This document shows, piece after piece, positions 36,001 to 45,434 of a DNA stretch of 64,000 nt. A program made the position numbers and the translations under genes. Position 1 is the stretch's first letter. The number at the start of each line of letters is the position of its first letter. The DNA is taken from contig CM055618.1 in the NCBI GenBank assembly GCA_029379385.1, positions 4,474,134 through 4,538,133 on the forward strand, given 5' to 3'. Source of the stretch: Quillaja saponaria. Lineage: Eukaryota > Streptophyta > Magnoliopsida > Fabales > Quillajaceae. Below the pieces are notes generated by a model. That model did not search any database. It saw nothing but the letters and a program-made list of their open reading frames with translations, and was not told the DNA's origin.

Positions 36001-36593
36001 CTATACTTCATCTTTGTATTTCCTACCAATGGAGAAAGAAACCAAACATTTCTCTATAACTTTCAAACCATTGCCCTTTTGGAACCAATGTGAGTTCTTC
36101 ATCCATTGTTGCCAAATGGTGATAGCAAGTTTTCTAACAACATTAAAAGTGCATAATGGTTGTCGTTTGATTGTATCTGCAAGCTTCCTTTTTAAATCTT
36201 CTAAGAACCATGCAATGATTTGTTCCTCAAGTTCACTAATGTCACACCAATGCATTAAGTGCTCAAATTTCCTTTTGAACTCTTCCATAGGACTCCTCCC
36301 TTCTTTGTTGCTTTCCCTCTTCAAGTTTTTCCACAAAAGTGAAGCATAACCCATCAATTTGATAGCCACCAATTTCATCTTGCTTTCCTCTGAATATTCC
36401 TTTAAATTAAATATTATTTCCATAATATACAACCAATCTAAGAAAACATCACCTTGCATCTTGCCATCAAATTCTATCTACTTCAATCTTTGTATCCCTT
36501 TCACATGCTTGTGGCTGTCTGAGAGCCTTTGGAAATTACGATCTTTAGCACTTGAATCATCATCATCACAAACAGGTTTTTGATCTTCCATTT
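36001..36593 (-). pseudogene. Ty3/gypsy gag fused to a pararetroviral leader
   Basis: Minus strand. The frame opens at an ATG (36591-36593) with MEDQKPVCDDDDSSAKD, passes one TAG, and continues as KMQGDVFLDWLYIMEIIFNL, KMKLVAIKLMGYASLLWKNL and FEHLMHWCDISELEEQIIAW, the retrotrans_gag domain of chromoviruses. No zinc knuckle follows, and between 36000 and 35720 only the end of the protease region is recognisable, so part of gag-protease is deleted. Upstream of the ATG the sequence is not a gypsy LTR or leader but the copy B pararetrovirus leader, joined within 17 bases ('actcgaagataaaatgg' with one change) shared by both. Confidence 0.82.
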
Positions 36594-36763
36594 TATCTTC
36601 GAGTGAAAGGACTTACTCAACCCTCAACGTCCTTCACTCAACGGACTACACTGGTTATCAGATGTCTCGACTTCGTTTCTTGGGTTTAACTCCTCCACTT
36701 TGAAGATTAATGAACAGATAGTTTAAGATTATTATCACACTCTACCAACCTTTAAGGTTTTTA

Positions 36764-36775
36764 ACTTTGATACCA
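36764..36775 (-). promoter_or_regulatory. Second tRNA-Met primer site of copy B (decayed)
   Basis: Minus-strand reading TGGTATCAAAGT, two changes from the perfect 12-mer. It lies in the redundant leader that precedes the gypsy gag. Confidence 0.8.
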
Positions 36776-36928
36776 TAAGGGGAAGCTAACGTACACAGAG
36801 AGCACACAAACAGATAAAAGCCAAACTAACACAAAGAACAAGGCACAACTGCAATAGAATTCAGCAGCCCAGATCAATCATAGAATTATAAAAGAGTAGA
36901 AGAAAACTTACAATAATAAAACAGATGC

Positions 36929-36934
36929 TTTATT
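36929..36934 (-). terminator. Poly(A) signal AATAAA (copy B)
   Basis: AATAAA on the minus strand in the context 'cctgtaataaagc', 147 bases downstream of the TATA box. Confidence 0.65.
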
Positions 36935-37080
36935 ACAGGTACAACAAATACAAGCACACTATTACAGACATTGAAACTTTCACTAGTATTTTACAAAACA
37001 CTCAAAGCACTCTAAAAATTTTCAAACTTCTGATATTCTAGCAAATTTCAAAACTTATCCAACAACAGAGGGCAAAGGCC

Positions 37081-37088
37081 CTTAAATA
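37081..37088 (-). promoter_or_regulatory. Viral promoter TATA box (copy B)
   Basis: TATTTAAG on the minus strand within 'gttatttaagggcctttgc', conserved with copies A and C. Upstream, between 37095 and 37155, are several GATAAG/CTTATC (I-box-like) motifs that recur in the other copies. Confidence 0.65.
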
Positions 37089-37368
37089 ACAAATTTAACA
37101 TGATTGCCTAAAAGATAAGGCTGAGAAAAGCAGATTTCTGGAGATAAGGCTTATCCTCCTATCTAGGCACATGTCCTAGATAGATTGGAGTTGGTCCGCC
37201 ATATAGAAAGAGAATATTTACTTTTAGAAAGTAAATCCTTTTCTTTAAGAAATTTGTCTTCAAGTCATCGGAAGCATTCTTTTCTTTTAGAAAAGATGAC
37301 TTTTGCTTTTTGAAAAGTAGATTCCTTCTCTTTTTAGGAAAGTAAACTTTAGCTTTATGAAAAAAGAA

Positions 37369-38481
37369 TTATTGATGAGATTCTTCATCCAAAATATCTT
37401 CTGCTCTTTCGTCCAAAGGGTCTTGTGAGTCTTGGAAATAGGCTGGGTCATCTTGACTCATCTCAGAACTGTTATCTTCAAGAATTTTTAGGAGCTCCTT
37501 TTGCACATCATCTTTAGAGGAGAAGGCTAATAAGCCTTTCACCATATCAAGAACCTTTTTATTTTCATTTACATAAGGTTTTTGAGAAGAAGCTTTAGAT
37601 CTTAAGATCCCTAGCTTTTGAAAATTGTTAAGGTTCTCTTCGAAATTAGAGAAGTTGTCCCACCATTTAATTTGAGTTCTATGAATTAACCAATGGACTG
37701 TTTGATTAATCCCAAAGACAGAAGAAGAACAATCTTTGACAATATATTCCCATTTAACAATCCATGGAAGTTGATAATAAGCTGTAAACATAATAATTTT
37801 GTCTTGAAGGTCCAGAGAATGATTATTCTCACTGAACCTTAACCAATATAGATGAACATATTTTGGTAGAGATATAGTAAATAATCCCCAAGAAAAGTAC
37901 CATGTTTTAAACCACTGAGGAAAAGTAGTGGAAGAAGGTTCCTCATTGAGGGTGAACCTAAGAAACCAGCTGTGCTTTCTTGCTTTGTTTTCAAATAAAA
38001 GCAAGTTTTCCCACGCAACCATATAATCAAAATAAGGATATAGCCGAGGAAATATTCTTCTATCTTTGATTTGTTTTTGACGGTATAAATCCATACCCCA
38101 ATCTTCTGGCTTCATCACTTTATAAATGATGATTTTTGAATAAGCCCATTATGACCCTGCTTGAATCGAGAGTTTATGAGAAATTGATTATGTGTCCACA
38201 AGAATATTTAAGTAGAATAAAATATTCCTGGGTTCCAATTCAGGAGGAAGATGATTATTGAGATAAAAAGGGGATATCTCATATGATGCTAAATTAGCAC
38301 ATCTATTTTCAATTGGTGCTATCTTTTTATAAGATAGAGGAATATATGGATATTTCAAATCCTTGGTATTACAAGGAAGGCCTAATTCATAAGCCTGATC
38401 ACATAAGAAATCTTTATCAGTCTCCTCAGTATTAGGAGTGGAGAGGTTTCTTTTTGCAAGAGTATTAGTTTGAGAGGTCAT
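37369..38481 (-). pseudogene. Pararetrovirus ORF2, copy B, nearly full length
   Basis: Starts MTSQTNTLAKRN at 38481, 14 bases after the ORF1 stop, and ends DILDEESHQ at 37369; about 370 codons with a break near 38120-38190 (one frameshift/stop zone). The N-terminal 100 residues hold a TPNTEETDKDFLCDQAYE block and NNHLPPELEPRNILFYLN. The middle is exceptionally rich in Trp, Tyr and Phe (for example WFKTWYFSWGLFTISLPKY and IKWWDNFSNF). The C-terminal 60 residues are acidic (MSQDDPAYFQDSQDPLDE). No known catalytic motif, signal peptide or transmembrane helix is evident. Florendovirus ORF2 products have no established function. The conserved position directly after ORF1 suggests re-initiation or coupled translation (inference). 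Confidence 0.82.
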
Positions 38482-38494
38482 AACGCCTTTTCCT

Positions 38495-41400
38495 TTAAGA
38501 TTCCTGCAAAAATTCTCTAGTGAGGAAGTCAGGCAAAGAATTAGATTCTCCTTTAATAAATTCTATATCAAATTCAAAAACAGAAAGGATTCCCTGCCAT
38601 CTAGCAAATATCTGTTTATATGCTATATTTTTAACATCTTTAAGAAGGATATCTTTGGCAGACTTGCAATCAATTCTCAATAAGAATTTTTTATTTAACA
38701 GGTCAGATTCAAACTTAGCGATGCATATAACTATAGATAATATTTCCTTTTTTATAGTAGAATAATTTTGTTGTGCACCGTTCCAAGTTCCTGAAATAAA
38801 TCTAACAAATTGCTCTTTATTAGCAATTTTTTGTTCAAGAATTCCTCCATATCCTATCTCGGAAGCATCTATTTTCACTATTTTAAAAGCGTCTGGATGA
38901 GGAATACGAAGACATGGAAGTTCTTTAACTCTTTGTTTTATCCTCTTAACTGCTTCTGCAAAGTCATTATTCCATTCTAGAGGATTCTTTTTTAATCGTG
39001 CAAATAATAATTTGCAATCTAAGGCTAAGTCCTTGTAAAATTCACCTACATAATTCAAGCTGCCTAGGAATCTCTGCAGTTGTTGTTTTTCTCTTATTTC
39101 ATTAGGGAACTTATCAGCAAATTGTATGGCTTTATCAATAGGTATAATAGAACCTTTATGAATATTATGTCCTAAAAAACGAATAGCAGTTTGAAATATT
39201 TTTACCTTCTTTGCCAAAATTGCTAATCCCGCCTTCATGATAGTATTCAAGAATATATTGAGATGTTTAAAAATGTTTCTCAATAGAATGAGAAAAAACT
39301 GAAACATCATCAATATAAACAATTATAAATTCATGATAAGAATTAAAAAAATCATTCATAATATTTTGAAATTCAGATGGAGCATTTTTTTAATCCAAAT
39401 GGCATAACATTCCATTCATAATGCCCAAAAGGTACATTAAAAGCAGTTTTGTACCTATCCTGTTCAGCTATTTGAATTTGCCAATATCCTGATTTCATAT
39501 CAAATTTAGAAAAGATCTTGGCATCATAAAGTCTATTTAACAAATCCTTTTTATTTGGGATTGGATACCTAATCCATCTTAATGCTTTATTCAGAGGTTT
39601 GTAATTAATTACTAGTCTTGGGACTCTTCTTTCTAATTCGGCTACATTTTCTACATAAAATGCTGGGCAACTCTAGGGACTATAACTTTTTCTAATTAAT
39701 CCATTTTTTAGTAATTCTTTAATTTTTGCCTTACAGATTTCCAAGTGTCTAGGATGCATAGCTATTGGTCTAACCTTAGTGGGTATTTGTTTTGCTGAGA
39801 AATTGGGTTCATAAGGTAATTCTATAATATGTTGTTTCTATTCCAAAAGGCATTAGGAATCTCAGCACATATAGTTTGTTCAATTTTATGTTGAAATTAT
39901 TAATTTCATCTTAAAGCTTAGGAGATTTCAATTGTTGCTCAATTCACTTATATTTTATCTCTTCCTTTAGAGGCATAAGAAAAATTTTCTTTTCTTTTAA
40001 TGGTATCTTTCATAAGATTAATTTCATGCATTAGTGGTTCTTCAACAAATTCAAATTTAATTTGTCTACCCTTTATTACAGTTTCTACTCTTGATTCGTC
40101 TATTTTAGAAATAGGGAATAACATGTGTAGAAAATGGTTTCCTAGAATTACTCCCTGGGCTAATCCTTTAACTAAAACAAAGGGTACAAGAAAACAAACC
40201 TTGTTGTTACAGACTGCCACATTAGACAATTTGTAGTCTATAATTAGACGATTTCCATCAGCAGCATGAAGTATTTGTGTAGTTTTTTAAAAATACTTGG
40301 ATGGGACTAGTCCTTCATTAATGCAATTTAAACCTACTCCTGAATCTATTAAGGCAACAGACTAAAAATTGAATTCATTATTCACCACTATAGTTATTTT
40401 AGTAAACCATTTTTGTGCTATAACTAAATCTACAGCACAGATCCATCCTTCCGGATCATTAAGGATATTTACAGTTCCTTCCTCGGGTTCTTGAATCATT
40501 ATACTTTTTCCTCTGTTTTTAGGTTCTGGTTTTTTTGTTTCTTTTGATGATTCCTATGGAAGATCTTGGAACTGGTCTTCATCCGACTCTTCTAGAATAG
40601 AAACTCTCTATTTTAGAGTTTTTACTTCTTCCTTAATTTCATTAATTTCTGATTATAAATCAGCAATTGCTGGTTCTTTTGATGAAGAGTTGATAGCTTT
40701 TACTCTTTCAATAATATTCTTAAATGAATAAGAATCATCTTTTATATTTCCTTTTATTATTGAACTTTTACCCTTGTTAGATATTTAAATATAGTTTTCT
40801 AACTGTATTCTTCTTTATTCAGGGTCTGCAATTTTATCAATTAAGTCTAAAATTTTACTTTCTTCTTTTGATAAGACATTTATACTAAGGTTGTTTAATC
40901 CTATAGTTTTTAGAATACATTCGTCACAGTCATTATCAGAACAACATTTTGATTTTTCAGATTTTTCTGACTCTTCTAGACTCGAGTTTGATTTATACTG
41001 CTAATAAAAGCATTCATTTGTTGCTTTTCTTTGTCAGAATCTTCTAATAAGATTTTACATAAGGATTTCTTTAACCCTTCATCAATCTGGAGTGCATTTA
41101 TTTTCTTTTTAACCCTGCATTTATTTTGGAAGTGACCTGGTTTTCCACACTTATAACATATAGGAACCTTTTTATAATTAGTTTCCTTGACTAAGGGTTT
41201 CTTGTTGGATTCATAATAACCAGTCTTTGACTTTTCATTCTTTTTATATTGTTATTAGAGAATTTCTTTTGAAATTTATGAGTATTTTTAGACTGGTTGA
41301 ATTGATTGCTTGTGGAGTATCCAAATTGTTCACAGAAATTTCCTAAACCTCTTTTCCCACTTAATTTCTCTTTGTCAATTTATCGTTTTAGCCTAATATC

Positions 41401-43856
41401 ATTACATAATGATATTCCTTCTAACACGACCTCTGAAGCTAGTTGTCCATAAGTATAGCTACTGTATGGTATATTACCACCATGTTTGTCTTTTAATTTG
41501 TTTCTGATTTTATCAGCAAACAGAGTTGGGAGACCTGCTAAAAAATTTTCTTTCCAAAACTGGCTGTCTGGTCTTTGATAAACTCTAGATAAAAACACAT
41601 CTTTATACCACTGGAAGTGAGAGAGATCTAGACACCTAAGATTAATCAGTTGTTCAAGTGATCTATCTAACCTAAGCATAGTAGCTCCTACAAAGTGGTT
41701 TATAATAGTATGGATCAAAGTATTAACTATGTCAGTTATTAAATTTCCATTTTCCTATTTTACAGAATTTAAGATCTGCTTGTTTAGAAATATCTAACAG
41801 GTGGAAATCCCACCAACCAAATAGTTGTCCCGTAAACCCATTGATTATGGCTAAGGCTATTTCCCTATCTATGTTACCATTGGACCTACATGCTACCGCA
41901 TACATTAACATGTGTTTAGTTGTTTGGAGGATTTGATATTCTTCCAATCCATCAATATTCCATTATACTATGGACTTCCCATCAAACTAGACCTTATCTT
42001 GGATAACATTATCTTCATACTAAAGATCTAACGGTGAGGGTCTTGGGTAGTACATTTTAGATAGGGCAGTTGGAGTTGTTTTATTCCAATGAAGTTTATT
42101 AACTTCTAAATGTGAGTCTTTCTTGATTTTGACTCAGTATGTTAACACTTTTCTTTTCAGATATGTTCAAGTTTTGTAACCTGTTGACTAATTCATCCAC
42201 AAAGTTTTAATCATTGATTTTAGAATCTTTTCTGAATTTTAGATTGACTTATGGGGGAGGCTTCATCATGATATGATCTATCTTAGTATATTATTTACTA
42301 GAAGATCCTGATGCTTGAGGAATTATTTGTTGGGAAGACTTTTCCTGAATAAGAAAATTTTCTATCATTGAGGACTGTTTTCCTAAGGATTGAAGAAATA
42401 AATTCGTATAATTATTTTGGTTGGATATTTCAACCAAGGCACTTGACGTGGATGCTTCTTTTGGTATAACTAAATAAGGATTAGCTATTATTTCACCTTT
42501 AGATTTTTTGATTGAAAGCGTTGATTCTGGGGGATGAACTACTGCTATATTCTTTTCCTCCTTGGTGAAAAAGTTTTGACAAGCAGTTTCTAGAACATTA
42601 ACAAACTTAGGATCCTCAAAATTAGGCCAATCTTTTTTGTGGAACCTAAAGGCTAGTTCAAGCCACTTAAAGAATGCTGGCTTTTTATGATATTTTTCCA
42701 TGTACTGCTTATGCATAGAGATCCAGTAATCTCTTTCTTTTTCACTAAAAGTTGTATAAAATCATTTATGTCTAATGATAAACGGGTGTAACGACTCTGT
42801 AGTGGATAACATGCATACACTATATCCCATTTCATAGGGTGTTGGTGAATTATCTTTTGAGGGTGATTTTAACCCTAACTCTGAAGGTGTTTCAACTTGG
42901 TACTGAGGGTGACTAACCTGATCTTTGGATTTTATAATTCCCTCAATTACCTATCTCCTTTCAGTTTCAGTGGTAGGAATTGAAGACGTAGACCTCCTTT
43001 TAGAAGACTCTCCTAAATTAAGTTTAATCTTTTTGTTTGCAGAGAATTTTATCTCCACATCCCCATTAGTGTATTCAAGTACTGATTCTAGGTCTCTAGA
43101 CTCTATTTTCTTAGGGGGAATTCCTTAGTCTATTTTCCATGTTTCAGGAAGATTTACTTGATCCCAAGTGATTGTCTTAGGCACCACCATATTTGTTTTA
43201 GTTGGATTGGCTATAAAAAGTGTGGTCTCACCTCTTTTTGACTCAATCTTAGCATTAAAGCCATAGTGTTCATTACCTTATAATAAATCCTATATATTAG
43301 GACTACATTTTCAGATCTTGGTAACATATCAAAACCATGAGACTAAATATTTAGAGTTAATGCATTCATTATGTTTTGATCAGTTAAGGATATTGAAAAA
43401 TTAGGATAGCAGCTAAAAAAGATAGGACCATCACACAGGCTTGATTCTATACACGCTAATAAGGAGTCTGAAAACTTATTATGTCCCTAACATATATAAG
43501 GGCAGAAGTATTCAGTCCAAATCTGGTTAAAACACCATTTGAACCATTCCTATATGAAGATATTTAAATTTCTTTCTATGTTCTTCTATTAATTTAGAAG
43601 AGAAGAGTTTAAATGTATCTTGACCTTCTTTTAAAGGAATTGACTCTTCCATGGTTTTAATTATATAGTCTTGTTTTAGACTAAAACTACATTTCCTATA
43701 AATTTGTCTATCAAAAGTTTGAGGAAGATTCCAGTTTTGAAGTTCTTTTTCTATATTTTCTACTAGAATAACTTTTTTATTATTCCTAGACAAGTTATTA
43801 GAACTAGAACCAGAAGAATTAACAGAGTTTGAAAATCTTTTTAAAATACCAACCAT
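38495..43856 (-). pseudogene. Pararetrovirus ORF1 polyprotein, copy B (MP-CP-AP-RT-RH)
   Basis: ATG at 43856 opens MVGILKRFSNSVNSSGS. Movement-protein sequence continues to about 42840, with a stop inside the conserved core. The coat-protein region (42835-41380) has LRCLDLSHFQWYKDVFLSRV. The CCHC knuckle is intact at 41117-41158. In the protease (about 40400-39950) the catalytic triplet Asp-Ser-Gly is kept (near 40350), but the two following residues differ from the usual Ala-Asp. RT (about 39800-39100) keeps the YIDD codons (39306-39317) between frameshifts. RNase H is open in one 275-codon frame with the last part of RT (39322-38495), including IDASEIGYGGIL and a GESNSLPDFLTREF end. Stops and frameshifts elsewhere prevent a full polyprotein. 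Confidence 0.88.
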
Positions 43857-44045
43857 TTTATCTTCGAGTCAAAGGGGCAAACTATCAAAGGACTTACTCA
43901 ACCCTCAATGTCCTTCACTCAACGGACTACACGGGTTATCAGATGCCTCAACTTCGTTTCCTGGGTTTAACTCCTCAACTTTGAAGATTAATGAACAGAT
44001 AGTTTAAGACTATTATCACACTCTACCAACCTTTTAAGGTTTCTG

Positions 44046-44057
44046 GCTCTGATACCA
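44046..44057 (-). promoter_or_regulatory. Primer-binding site for initiator tRNA-Met (copy B, 5')
   Basis: Perfect TGGTATCAGAGC on the minus strand, 190 bases before the ORF1 ATG. Confidence 0.92.
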
Positions 44058-44127
44058 TAAGGGGAAGCTAACGTACACAAAGAGCACACACACAGATAAA
44101 AGCCAGACTAACACAGAGAACAAATAG

Positions 44128-44439
44128 TACTCCCTCACTTTGCCATGATGCCATTAAGAACTTAAGAGCTAAATTTTTTAATTTTAATTTGGTTACACCA
44201 GGTTTTCTTTGTTTCTAATCTCTGATACTAAATGATATTGTTTCACAAAGGAAAACAGCGAGTTAATATAAGTTTGCCACTTCAAGGATAAGGAATTCAC
44301 AACTTTAAAGATAAGAACTCAAATTAAGTTTGCCACTTAATGAATCCACTTTAGTAACTGTCAATGCCTTTTATTAATCTGAAAATAAAGATATATATAA
44401 CTTGGAACAACCCTCTAAGTATAGGGAAAGGCTGACACA
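44128..44439. other. AT-rich spacer
   Basis: Flank of copy B with no gene or repeat recognised. It is the host side of the copy B 5' end; the matching host flank at the other end is replaced by the gypsy fusion. Confidence 0.4.
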
Positions 44440-44600
44440 TTACAATTTTCAAAAACACATAGGAAATGACTAACAAGACTAACATATTACAACTTCCAAA
44501 AACACACAGGAAATGACTAACAAGACTAACATATTACAACTTCCAAAAACACATAGGAAATGACTAACAAGACTAACATATTACAACATTCAAAGAAACA
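44440..44600 (+). repeat. 47-bp minisatellite, about 3.4 units
   Basis: Units begin 'ttacaa' at 44440, 44487, 44534 and 44581, each exactly 47 bp apart and nearly identical over 'aaatgactaacaagac'. Recent tandem duplication. Confidence 0.92.
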
Positions 44601-44811
44601 CATCAGACCAGATTCGTTGCTTTTGACTAACTAATTGGATTGTTGAATAATTAAACCAAATAGTAGGCTGGTCAAATATGAACTTTTGGGCTTTAGTTAC
44701 TTCTTGAACCATTAACCCAAATTAGGATGACTTTTTCTTAAGAAGGTTCACATTGGGATCATTTGCATTTTCAACTAGGCTCATGTTGGGCTGCTCACTT
44801 GCATCCTTACC

Positions 44812-44946
44812 AAAGATGAAGATGAAGATGATGATGAAAATGATTAAGATGATGAAGAGAGAAATTTAGACTAAGAAGATGTTGAAGATAAAGAAGAGGG
44901 TGAAAACAATGAGACTAAAGACATAGAGAGTGAAGACAATAATTAA
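44812..44946 (+). pseudogene. Decayed acidic (Asp/Glu-rich) coding tail
   Basis: In one plus-strand frame 44812-44946 reads as about 44 residues almost all Asp, Glu, Asn or Lys, ending in TAA, with two internal TAA codons that each differ from GAA by one base. It could be the last exon of an acidic nuclear protein, or just a GAT/GAA microsatellite that looks coding. No upstream coding exon is visible. The gene family cannot be named. Confidence 0.3.
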
Positions 44947-45261
44947 ATTTTTTTGTTTTGTACATCTAAATATTTTTGAAAATGTTTGACATGCAAGTAT
45001 ATATGAAAAATTTATTCCTTATGATATAATATAATTATGCTCCTCACTTCTATATAGTATGCTTGTTAGTTAGCGTCATGCATTTATCATTAAAATCCTC
45101 ACTTCGTAAGCTATCTTGCTTTCTCATGGCTTATGACTTAATCAAATTAATAAACTCACCTCATGGTTTGTACTATCAAATAAGACTTATAACTTAATGA
45201 AAAATTAAACAAGTAAACATTTTGTGTGTACTTAGTATTTTTTTAGTTATGGGGAGAAAAT

Positions 45262-45434
45262 AGTAAATGCAGTTTTATACCTATCCTGCTCAGCTATTTG
45301 AATTTGCTAATATCCTAATTTCATATCAAATTTGGAAAAGATCTTGGCATCATAAAGTCTATTTAACAAATCCTTTTTATTAGGAATTGGATACCTAATT
45401 CATCTTAAAGCTTTATTTAGGGGCTTGTAATTAA
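45262..45434 (-). pseudogene. Inverted pararetrovirus RT scrap
   Basis: About 170 bp matching, in the same minus orientation, copy B at about 39432-39607 (RT region upstream of the catalytic motif; for example 'ttcatatcaaatttggaaaa'). It abuts copy C, which is on the plus strand, so a head-to-head join between two viral pieces lies at 45434/45435. Confidence 0.9.

Larger units (their letters stand above)
36594..44127 (-). mobile_element. Endogenous pararetrovirus copy B (florendovirus-like), most complete
   Basis: Minus strand, running from a truncated promoter-side end at 44127 through leader, ORF1, ORF2, the TATA/poly(A) region and a second copy of the leader (36840 to 36594). The two primer sites are 7282 bp apart, which measures the circular genome unit. 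All domains of the florendovirus plan are present. It is broken by stops and frameshifts but retains long frames: RT tail-RNase H (275 codons) and ORF2 (249 and 97 codons). It ends by fusion with gypsy gag at the ORF1 start codon. Confidence 0.88.

Noticed and set aside
36014..36349. 111-codon plus-strand frame
   Set aside because: It is the antisense shadow of the gypsy gag on the minus strand.
44440..44600. CRISPR-like spaced repeats
   Set aside because: Units are contiguous 47-bp tandem copies without variable spacers, in plant DNA.
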